NCBI RefSeq assembly: GCF_040802235.1
Contig: NC_133174.1
Coordinates: 106,211,647 to 106,275,646, forward strand
DNA length: 64,000 nucleotides
From: Manis javanica
Lineage: Eukaryota > Chordata > Mammalia > Pholidota > Manidae
Reading direction: 5' to 3'
The notes beneath the pieces were generated by a model. That model worked only from the letters and a program-made list of their open reading frames with translations, was not told the origin of the DNA and did no database searches. How positions within the stretch are numbered: the stretch's first letter is position 1; every line of letters starts with the position of its first letter. Both the position numbers and the translations under genes were made by a program. Positions 46,831 through 57,300 of the stretch are shown here, one piece after another.

Positions 46831-49800
46831 CTGAAAAAGCCAAGGGAGGACAGCAGAAGAATTCAGATAATCTGTGTAAACTCAATGGCTTTCATTTGGA
46901 GGACTTTATGTTGTCCTTGCTTCTGCTGTTGTGGCTGTTTTTGTTCTTTTTTAATGTGCTCATTTCCCCCATTAGGTTTCATCCAACAATATTCGAGATC
47001 CTCTTTTGTGCCAAGCAACCTGTTACACCATATGCTTTGGAAAAAGGGTGGGAGAAGTTTGGCCACCTTTGCAGCCTGAAATCTCATTTAGATGTGAAGA
47101 TTAGGCTACTCCTTTTACTAAATTAAACAGGTGTATCTGATGCCAAGAGGAAAAAACATCCAGAGCCTGGTTAAAGCTTCAATCCCAAATAGCCTGATTC
47201 CCCTTCATTCACAACTAAATCAACATCGTATTGATTACATGTAAAGGGATATTACTATAAGGCAGGACTTTGACCTAAAGGACTCTGATCTAAAAACTTC
47301 TCAAATCCAACTGGCATATTCATAAAACATATTACGTAAAAGATGCCATTTTAGAAGATGAGGGAGTGTGGTTACAACCAGCACCGCCAGTGGGGGAGGT
47401 GTCAGGTGAACACCCTTTTGCTTCCACCTGTTTTCATACAACCCCTGCAAAGGTAGCTCATCCTCAGTACCAGCATCTCTGGGTTCCAAGCTATATTTGC
47501 TGCCAGTTCAGTGTCTCTCCATATCTGTGGCTGCTCTGCAAAATGTCACATTCACCTTACCTCAAAGGGTCAAACAGGCAAATCCTAGATCCAGAACAAG
47601 CATCCATACAGCCCATGGTATTTCAAAAAGGGCTCTTGGAACCCAACAAGGACCCTTTCAGCTCTAAAGTGCCCAGATTATACTCTAAGGTACAGTCTGC
47701 CTTTGTTACATAACACTTAAAGGCAGTTTGCTGTACATTTTCTGTGAAAGCACAGTTAACTCTTGAAAGGTCCAAGACTGACTACTGACGGCCCTCACTT
47801 CCCTGCCTAGACTCCCCATCACACAGCCACACTTCTTTTTGGATATTCTGTAATTTTAACACTTCTACCAAGTGCTGAAGGGATGAGATTAAATTCCACA
47901 TAGTGCATTTTGCTACCTTCTAATAGCACTGATAAAACCCTTGCTGAAGGAAGGATAGTCTTAAGTCCAAATATCATTATTTCAATTTTCCCAAAACGAA
48001 AAGAAAACTGTGATCTAGAGTCAGTTCCCACACACTAGCATTGTGAAGGGAAAAGGGGCATAGAAACTATTTAAAACTAGACATACATTCTCACAGAAAA
48101 CGTTATTGTAAATGTACAACATTCTAGCCAATACATGTGGCAAATGAACAGACTATTTACTAAGACAATTTTATTTTTAATGTATCAGAAAATTAGATAT
48201 GTTATTTCTCTAACAGTGCAAATAAGAAAAAGGATCACAACATTAGTGCAAAGCAGCAGACTACAGGTAGAAACTCCCCCTGCCCTCCAAAGTGGAATTA
48301 TCAGCTTTTATTTAAAAGTTAGCATTTTAAAGTCTTGCAACAAATAAAAATACATTTATCTGGTTCTTACTTTCAAAATTACCAGGTTACATGGCTTCCT
48401 ACCTGAGAAATTCAAATAAACTGAACAAAAACACATTGAAAGATTTCTAGGTTTCTTATAGCACTGTCAACAGTACACACTAGGAAAAACATGAAAACAC
48501 CTATTTATAAAGACAAAGTTTAAAGTTCAGGCCCTTAGCTACTTAATAGAACATGGAAAAAAGATGAGAAAAATACTTTTGCACCTCTTAAATAACACCA
48601 CAACAAAGAAAACAATGTTAACTAATAAGAGGTGATCACAATATTTTTGGTTCTATTTCTTTCTTACCAAGCCATTCAATTGACAAGGACAAAATTAGTT
48701 GTTTTTCTCATTCAAGGTCTACACAAAAAAAGAGATTAACTTAAACCTAGGATGCATTATCACAAGACATATAAAAATCCAAGGCTGTACAGAAAGTAAA
48801 CACAAAACCAGTCCTGGGATAGTATTTAGCAAATCAACAAAACAAGACAAAAAAATATTATATAGACATGACTTAGCACCAGTTCTATTATACAAAAAAA
48901 AAACTGCACATGCTGTATTCTGCAATTTATTTTTATGTCTGGTTACTGAGCAGCAAATTGTTTTCATGCCCAAAATCTCTGCAAGGAAAAATTATCAAAT
49001 GGCAGAAGATTTTTTTTTTCAAGACAGGCATAGCTGCTTTCCATTACAAACCCATGTTGTTTGTTTCAGTGGCATGAAACATGAAAAAATAAGGAGGCAT
49101 GGTCTCACTGGAAGGGAATAATACATAGTTATCAAAAGTTGTCTGACAAAATGCAAGCTATTCACAGTTTAAAAGGCTACTCTGGACAACAGTACTTGGA
49201 ACATTAATCATCACTGCTAGTCCTCAGAGGAGAAAAGGCACTCACCCTATGAGCAATTTTTCAGAGTTGACAAGCCAAACCTAGTTTTGATGGCAGAGTC
49301 ACTAGCTTGAAAGTGGAACTGAATACAACAGAGCCAATAAATCATTTATTGGCTTTTATCTTATTAGTAATAAACATAATCTGCTATGTTACATTCACTT
49401 CTGAACTTTTGTGTGTACTTGTGGCTCTTTAGATAAATTAGATTTTGTAACCCCTTCAGGTTGCTCTGGAGGCTGGTTATGAGCACATACTGTGCCTCAT
49501 CATTTGGGGCAACCACACTGCCTGGCATCCCACGTCAGCTCTATCAGCCAGTACTTTTCTGCAGAACATCAAGTTAAGACTGAAACAAAGCATATCATAT
49601 GAAAATGTTGCCTTTCACTCCTTCTGTGGATTAAAGTCACCTTTCCCTGCTGCCCGCAGTCTAATCTCATTGATGTGTTCAATTGCCAAATCAGGTATAG
49701 TTGTGTTGGGAGGAAAAAGGGTCATCTACTGCCCTTGAGGTCCTAAATCCAATATAAGGCAGAATGAATCAGCTGAACTTTCAAAAGAATATTCACTGCA

Positions 49801-49899
49801 TTAAGATGTAAGTCTTTACGAATCTAGAAAATAGCTCAATTTAAAAACATACTCAAGAAGTTCAAAACCAGTAGGTAAAAAGGTAAATTGTTTAGGTTT
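46831..49899. other. Unique AT-rich sequence, no gene established
   Basis: Little repeat content over 3 kb. Read on the - strand it has several AATAAA motifs (for example within 48168-48182) and looks like 3' UTR or conserved non-coding DNA, but there is no reading frame to attach it to. Confidence 0.4.
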
Positions 49900-49909
49900 A
49901 GAGTTTATA

Positions 49910-51668
49910 CATCTATTGTCAAAATGGCCATCCTGCCTCAAGCAATCTACAGATTCAATGCAATGCCTATCAAAATACCAACAACATTCTTCAACGAACT
50001 GGAACAAATAGTTTTAAAATTCATATGGAACCACCAAAGACCCTGAATAGCCAAGCAATCCTGAGAAGAAAGAATAAAGCAGGGGGAATCTCGCTTCCCA
50101 ACTTCAAGCTCTACTACAAAGCCACAGTAATCAAGACAATTTGGTACTGGCACAAGAACAGACCCACAGACCAGTGGAACAGAATAGAGAGTCCGGATAT
50201 TAACCCAAACATATATAGTCAATTAATATATGATAAAGGAGCCATGGACATATAATGGGGAAATGACAGCCTCTTCAACAGCTGGTGTTGGCAAAACTGG
50301 ACAGCTAGTTGTAAGAGAATGAAACTGGATCATTGTCTAACCCCATACACAAAAGTAAATTTGAAATGGATCAAAGACCTGAATGTAAGTCATGAAACCA
50401 TAAAACTCTTAGAAAAAAACATAGGCAAAAATCTCTTGGACATAAACATGAGCGACTTCTTCATGAACATATCTCCCGGGCAAGGGAAACAAAAGCAAAA
50501 ATGAACAAGTGGGACTATATCTAGCTGAAAAGCTTCTATACAGCAAAGGGCACCACCAACAGAACAAAAGGCATCCTACAGTATGGGAGAATATATTCAT
50601 AAATGACATATCTGATAAAGGGTTGACATCCAAAATATATAAAGAGCTCACACACCTCAACAGACAAAAAGCAAATAATCCAATTAAAAAATGGGCAGAG
50701 GAGATGAATAGACACTTCTCCAAAGAAGAAATTCAGATGGCCAACAGACACATGAAAAGATGCTCCACATCGCTAGTCATCAGAGAAATGCAAATTAAAA
50801 CCACAATGAGATATCACCTCACACCAGTAAGGACGGCCACCATCCAAAAGACAAACAACAACAAATGTTGGCGAGGATGTGGAGAAACGGGAACCCTCCT
50901 ACACTGCTGGTGGGAATGTAAATTAGTTCAACCATTGTGGAAAGCAGTATGGAGGTTCCTCCAAAAGCTCAAAATAGAAATACCATTTGACCCAGGAATT
51001 CCACTCCTAGGAATTTACCCGAAGAATGCAGCAGCCCAGTTTGAAAAAGACATATGCACCCCTATGTTTATCACAGCACTATTTATAATAGCCAAGAAAT
51101 GGAAGCAACCTAAGTGTCCATCAGTAGATGAATGGATAAAGAAGATATGCTACATATACACAATGGAATATTATTCAGCCATAAGAAGAAAACAAATCCT
51201 ACCATTTGCAACAACACGGATGGAACTAGAGGGTATTATGCTCAGTGAAATAAGCCAGGTGGAGTAAGACAAGTATCAAATGATTTCACTCATATGTGGA
51301 GTATAAGAACAAAGCAAAAACTGAAGGAACAAAACAGTAGCAGACTCACAGAACCCAAGAATAGACTAACAGTTACCAAAGGGGAAGGGACTGGGGAGAA
51401 TGGGTGGGAAGGGAGGGATATGGGGTAGTGGGGAAAGAAAGGGGGCATTATGATTAGCATGTATAATGTGGGAGGGGGCACAGGGAGGGCTGTACAACAC
51501 AGAGAAGACAAGTAGTGATTCTACAGCATCTTACTATGCTGATGGACAGTGACTGTAATGGGGTTTGTGGGGGGAACTTGGTGTTGGGGGGAGTTTAATA
51601 AACAATGTTCCTCATGTAATTGTAGATTAATGATACCAAAATAATAAATTTTAATAAATTTTAATAAA
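49910..51668 (+). mobile_element. L1 copy C, 5'-truncated
   Basis: 1.76 kb of the same L1 group as copies A and B: the end of ORF2 and the 3' UTR, ending in A/T-rich (AATAAATTTTAATAAA)-like sequence. Target duplication AGAGTTTATA at 49900-49909 and 51669-51678. It lies 3' of AKAP17B and does not touch its exons. Confidence 0.9.
50509..51267 (+). pseudogene. L1 copy C ORF2 C-terminal fragment
   Basis: 252 codons of open ORF2 C-terminus ([20 protein letters not shown], then [20 protein letters not shown] and the [17 protein letters not shown] region). The preceding part (49915-50508) is ORF2 homology with breaks, including a TGA after AAAGACCC (50044) at the same codon as in copy B. A fragment, not a gene. 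Confidence 0.88.
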
Positions 51669-51678
51669 AGAGTTTATA

Positions 51679-52750
51679 AATCCTACACACATACAGGTTT
51701 TCCCCAGCTTGAAAACTCCGGGCTTTTTCTGCCCTTGACTCTTCCTAACTCCATGCATGGCATTATTAAGGATTGAGGAGGCACTTGTTACTAGTTTATA
51801 AAAGTCAATATGGGGATATTCAGTGGCTTCTTAAAAACTGATGTCACCTAACCCTGAGTGAAAGGATTACATAACCTGAAATGGAATACTGCCATGTCCT
51901 CTCTTCCCAAGTACCATTATGGGTGCCCCAGAATCTTTCAATATTTTCTTTTGCAAATCCCACTGGTTGCTTCACTTCGGTCCTGTTGCTTTTCTAGGAT
52001 GGAACGACATGGGGTTCTTCAAAAAACAACTCTTCTAATGGTCCACTATCCATTTAAACCTCAAAGGACAATCTGAGCTCTTTTTAGATTCTTCCTCCAA
52101 TACTTTGCTGCTAAAAGAACAACTCTTGGAGTACTGTGAGCATATTAATAAGATGAGTTTCCTTCTGGTGGGTGATCATGAAACCCTCTAAAGTCATGAA
52201 GTTTACTGTATGTTCTAGCTGTCATCTCTCTTCTTTTACCTACTGTTATTTCTACATAAAAGTCAGGAAACTTGGTTGCTGCACGTGGTGTTTCTGACCA
52301 AGTCAAAGAATGTGTAAAAAGATCCTTAATTTGTTCACTGTTGTTCCCTTTGAAGAGAAATGATACTAAATGATGGTGTTATGACAGCTAAAGAGACATA
52401 GATGGCTATCTCAACTCTCAATGTTAATTTGCTCCTTCACTGGCACCAAATTAAAGTTGCAGTTGAACTGTAGAAACATCCTTGGATTAAGAAGTTTTGC
52501 AACCACATTGTTTTACCAAGCTTTAGGATCTGGGTGTTTTGTATTTCTAAAGCTTGCCAACACACCTGCAGTCATTTTAATCTATGCTTTATACTTTGGC
52601 AAGAGAAACAAGGTTTTGTATTTGACCTTGCTCAAGCTTTTAAGTGTTACTCTCTTGCTCTGTGGTTGCTAACACAGCTTTATTTGGTTTTAAATTTTCT
52701 TCTTGCAAATTATTTATTATGAATAGGGGTGTTCCTAATCTAAGAGACCT
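51679..52750. other. Downstream flank of AKAP17B
   Basis: Unique sequence. It includes the likely 3' end of AKAP17B on the - strand; no other gene. Confidence 0.5.
52679..52718 (-). terminator. Candidate AKAP17B polyadenylation signals
   Basis: On the - strand, AATAAA occurs at 52713-52718 and 52679-52684, about 170 and 205 bases after the TAG at 52887. They would give a short 3' UTR. A longer 3' UTR cannot be excluded. Confidence 0.35.
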
Positions 52751-52960
52751 TCAAAACATTTGAAAACATAAGGAACTAGTGTAGTGATTTCCTACATAGC
52801 TTCTGTAGTCAATGTGCTCCTGACTCTTACGTCTAAGGTAATAGTTGCCATAATTCAGTGTAAAATCTTCCAAATTCTCATATCTTCTAAACCTTCTTGC
52901 CTCCTGGCCCATATATTCTGACTTCCAGAGTGTCTCTTCTTTTGGGAAAATCTCCCAAAT
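52751..52960 (-). pseudogene. Out-of-frame continuation of the AKAP17B C-terminus (possible frameshift)
   Basis: In another register on the - strand, overlapping the end of exon 4, an open frame runs on for about 70 codons past the TAG at 52887. It reads like the same kind of polar, Arg/Tyr-rich protein ([39 protein letters not shown]). A one-base insertion or two-base deletion near 52940-52960 on this allele would move the ancestral C-terminus into this register. The alternative is that it is simply 3' UTR. Confidence 0.4.
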
Positions 52961-54371
52961 AGGAAGTATCAGCACTTTTTGATTGCGTCATTGGCACACG
53001 AGAGGGCCGACTATTCACTATCTGGTCAAATGTACTATCACTAAACTTCCTCCTCTTTCTGGTGATGTCTGATAGATCACCAGGCCTAGATTCATGGCAG
53101 TAGCCTCCATCAGACAAGTATTGGGGGGCTAGGATTGCCCTCTTTTTGCTGTTGCTCTTCTCATCTCTAATGTAATTGTTTTCACCTTCAAGCCACGGAC
53201 ATCTCCATTCATAGTTGGACTTTTTGCCTGGTTTCCTAAACTTGTATTTAGAGTAGTTTTCCTCCCCATCATGTTTCCACTTTGAATATGAGGTCTGCTG
53301 ACTTGACCTAATTTCTCGATTGCAAGTAATGATCTCATCAGCGTCAAGAGATCTTTTTTCTGGGGAACTATCATATGTGGCCACAGATTTCTCTTTCTCC
53401 TCTTTGTTTATGCTAAGGGTGTCACTAAAGCATTCAGAATCACTACTTATTTCCTCGAAGAAATCTGTCAATTCCAAATGTAAGTGTGCTGACCTGTTGG
53501 GTGAGGAAACTTGGCTTTCACTGGTGAATTTGGAATCTGCAACCTGGTAAGCATGGGTGTCTTCCAACAGAGGGCTCTTTCCATCAGCTGGGGACAGCTG
53601 CTCACCAGCTTCATTGACTGTGTCCTTGCAGTGATTTTTAAATTCCTTAGTACATTCTTTGGCATACTCTACATTTCCTCTCTTTGGTGGGTTATTCTCA
53701 GGATCCTGAGTACAAATCTTCATCCAGTAATCATCTTCTTGAACCTGATCTCTCATTTCCAGGCTTTGCATCTGGCTCAAGCTGGTTGGGCTTTCCTTAC
53801 ATTTTCTCAAATTGATTTGAAATCCATTTCCTGTAGCATGGACAGCTCTCTGCCACTGACATGTGCTTGTTATGTGGCTTGGTTCTAGGCTGAAATGGGT
53901 ATGTTTTGGACTTTGATAATAGTTTAACAGATAATCAATAAATTCATCTGTTTCATAGATCTTCTGTTTTCTGCCACAGTCTCTATCAGCTAATCTGGAA
54001 GAATAGGATTTATCAGAATTGTGGTGGTCATCTTTCTTAAGAAGCTGACCTTGAGTCATTATAATCTGCAAGGAATTCTGGCCAGAGACCAAACTGCGAT
54101 TGTATCCATCTGTTAATAAATTTCCAGTTCTCTCTTTTTTAGTTGAATGTCTTTTTTTTGTTTTCCCAAGGTGGTGGGAAGATTTATGTAAGTAAGCCCT
54201 AGCACTTTTCTTCATTTTTTGTGTTCGCTTATTGTCTGAGTTGGCAACCTGATAGTTTGGCATTTCCTCCTGATGTTGAAGATACTGAGTGTTTAACTCT
54301 TCTTTCTTCAGAGTTTCCAATGTGTTCCCCAGAGCAACATCTACCTCTTGTGGGTTAAAATGTGTGGATCC
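52887..54371 (-). CDS. AKAP17B: AKAP17B coding exon 4 (long terminal exon)
   Basis: 494 codons and TAG, following acceptor TTTTTCTTTGAAG; phase 0 joins the previous exon. The product is polar and rich in Ser, Lys, Asn, Glu and Tyr, with basic clusters such as [12 protein letters not shown] and TRKRRK that could be nuclear signals. No known domain is seen. A single uninterrupted frame of this length is strong evidence that the gene is or was recently functional. The final 20 residues look unlike the rest, while the -1 register below looks protein-like. Confidence 0.85.
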   Translation of the reverse strand, partial: GSTHFNPQEVDVALGNTLETLKKEELNTQYLQHQEEMPNYQVANSDNKRTQKMKKSARAYLHKSSHHLGKTKKRHSTKKERTGNLLTDGYNRSLVSGQNSLQIIMTQGQLLKKDDHHNSDKSYSSRLADRDCGRKQKIYETDEFIDYLLNYYQSPKHTHFSLEPSHITSTCQWQRAVHATGNGFQINLRKCKESPTSLSQMQSLEMRDQVQEDDYWMKICTQDPENNPPKRGNVEYAKECTKEFKNHCKDTVNEAGEQLSPADGKSPLLEDTHAYQVADSKFTSESQVSSPNRSAHLHLELTDFFEEISSDSECFSDTLSINKEEKEKSVATYDSSPEKRSLDADEIITCNREIRSSQQTSYSKWKHDGEENYSKYKFRKPGKKSNYEWRCPWLEGENNYIRDEKSNSKKRAILAPQYLSDGGYCHESRPGDLSDITRKRRKFSDSTFDQIVNSRPSRVPMTQSKSADTSYLGDFPKRRDTLEVRIYGPGGKKV

Positions 54372-57300
54372 CTTCAAAGAAAAAGATTAAAAGTCTCACA
54401 TGAAAAAACTAAACAGATTAAAAATTTCAAAGAAAACTGGGTTTTCTGACATTGTTCTGAAGTAGTTCCTAATAAAAGCTAGGATAGATCTGAATGAGGA
54501 CCAACATTGTACTGAGGAAACAAAAGGTACAAAATGACACAGCTCAACATAGTGGAGCTGCTTTTACTAGGTCTGTGCCCATCCGTAGCTTACAAAGTAC
54601 CATGGTTTACATATCTCCAAAACACATGACCCTTTTGTCATGTGTTCACAAATTGATGAGCCTACTTACTGCTCCAGGTATTGTGCTAGGGGATGGAGAT
54701 ATGAGGAAGAATAAGAAATGCTCTATAGCCCTCCCAGGAAGTTCTAGAACAAGAAAAGACTGATGGGTGAAATGTGTATCTAAAAGAGAGTCAACTGGCT
54801 TAAAAGATAGACTGTTTCTGTTTCCCACTGCTGCTGCTTCCTGTGGATTGCAGGGGAAGGTGTTTCTGAGCTGCCCCCGCACCTATTACTTGCCTCAGTC
54901 AGAAGCAAGGTGACCAAGTAGAGAATGTGGCCATGACAATGGTTCTCTCTGTGGTGCTATCTGCTCTGCATAACTGCAGGGCAAGGGAAAGGTGCCACCC
55001 CCAGGCCCCATCCTGCCAGGAGAGTAAGCACCATGCTCCCTCTCACATTTGCCACAAATCAGGTGTGTGCTTACCCATTACCTGGATTAGAACCTGGGGG
55101 ACCATAATCAGTATAAGGTATCAAGGAGGCCAAGAATAGGCACCATACACATTTAAAGAGAAATTCTTAAGAAGGAGTGACTCTCAGCAGTCATTAAGGT
55201 AAACTGTAAAAGATCCAGCTAGCCTAATTAGAAGAGACTTTTCTGATCCTGGCTTCACTAAGTTTGATTGTCCACACTAATGACCAAAAGGCTGCGTCTG
55301 CAAATATACATTAAATCAACTCTATTACTGTTGCCATTCACTCTTCGCATTTAAAAACACTAAATATGGATTTCTAAGTTAGCACTTTGAGAACCTCTCT
55401 GACCTTTACTCTGGGAACTCTGTTGAGTATAGCTGTCTTTAGGTCAGTAAGTGGGGAGAGAAGCCTTCTAAAACTGCAGCTCCCCAAACAGGGCAATTGT
55501 TTTGTGATGTGATAAACTCCTTAGCAAAGAGTTTAAGACTAGACTAACAGGAGCTTACTACACAAAGGTCTCTGTCCAAGATTCTCTCTTCTTATCCTGT
55601 TGCAAATGAGTGGACAAGTAAATGGAAGATTACAAACCTAACACACCCACCATCCATTTCTTCCCCCTGGCATTTTCAGTTACACGCATTAGGGACTTAG
55701 GAAGGTAGATACACTAGCTATATTGCCTTGGGTAATATGGTCCTGAAGTGTAGAAACAAAGTATGTGTGCCAGAAGGCAGGAGTGAGACATGCCCCTGTA
55801 AACTATTTGGATACCTCTTTTGGAAGCCCACAGTTGGGGTAATTAGAGAAAAGCCTATTGAAAATAAACCCCAATCAACGCAATGAGTCTTCCATGGAGT
55901 CCATTTTAAATCAGCCACTGCTTCAGTGTAAGACCTGTGTCTCAGAGAGAGGTCAGTACCTACCAGAACTGAAGCCCAACTGGGAAAGAGCCTTACTGCA
56001 ATTTTCCTCAGGAGTACGCGCAGCAATCGAAGGGCCTCCAAGCGCTGCTGAGCCAGCAGGTACTTCCTCTCCTCCCACTCCTCGAGCTTCTGGGGCTCGT
56101 CTGCTTTGCCTCCATCCTTCTGCTTCCTCTGCCGGTGTCTGTTCCTTTCCTTCAGGGCTCGCCTCCTGACCCTGGCCTTCTTCCTCTTTTCCTGGGCTTT
56201 TCTCTCCTCCTCTTTTCTTTTTCTGAACAATGATTAAGATTCAGCCATTCAGAAGGAATTTACTAGGCATGTGCTATCCTCCTCACTCCTTCCCCACTGC
56301 CAGGGCAGGACAGGTCACTTAGGGATCCTTCACTGCCAACCCCAGGGCCTGACATAGACAACTTAGGATAAAAGACACTGTACACATCAAAGAGGAAAGA
56401 CACCCAAGTGAGTTGGTCAGTTAGAAGCTGTACAGGAGACCTTATGCAGAAAGTATCAAAAAAGAAGCCTGCACAATTCAAGGGAGAGGCCTATAGCCTC
56501 CACTTTCCAAACCACAAGCAGGGACTATGACTCCAGCTCTCATGGCAATGATTTCATTTCTGTTGAGATCAGAACTTTCCATGATTGGGTGTCACATAGG
56601 GAAACGACGGTAAGTCAAGGCATTCTGAAAATCTTAAGGGTGAAAACCAATACCAATCTAATTGGTACATATTACTGAACACAGTACACTGTCATAAAAA
56701 CATACTGGCTTAGAAGAATATGGGCTTTTTTAACTGCTCTTTGAAAATTTAAACTGTTTTGGTTAGGCCCTTAATGTGGGGAAGGGGAAAGAAACGTCAA
56801 TTACCTGAGTGAGGACTTAGCCAAAAGCTGGAGGATTATCTAAACAGCATGTTCAGTCTGGAAATTTGGGGGGAATAGTTACCTTGACTGGGCTTGATTT
56901 CACAAGTGTGACCTCAGGTAACTCCTATCATCCCACTAGACAAAAAAGTGAGAGGCACAAGGAGGGTACTCTTCATTTCCTCATTTGAATGGCTATAACT
57001 TACATAAAAGACTGGCAGAATAAACAAGGCCGGGAGGTAAAACTGGTTTTAAGAGTCTTGTAATTCTGGCCCACTTGTACCTTCTTGGCAAGCCTTTGGC
57101 AATCCAATAGCCCTTTCTAGGTTCACGTCCCTAACTTGGGAAACAATGATAAGCTCAAAGAAATAAAAATGGAGTGCCTTAAATTCATAAAGGAAGGGAA
57201 GCCAACAAGAAATACAGTGCGAAGAAATCCATGCCTTCTTGCCTAGGGGTTAGTTTGATTACGACCATTTTATGGAGGAAAATCCTTTCCAGACCTAAAA

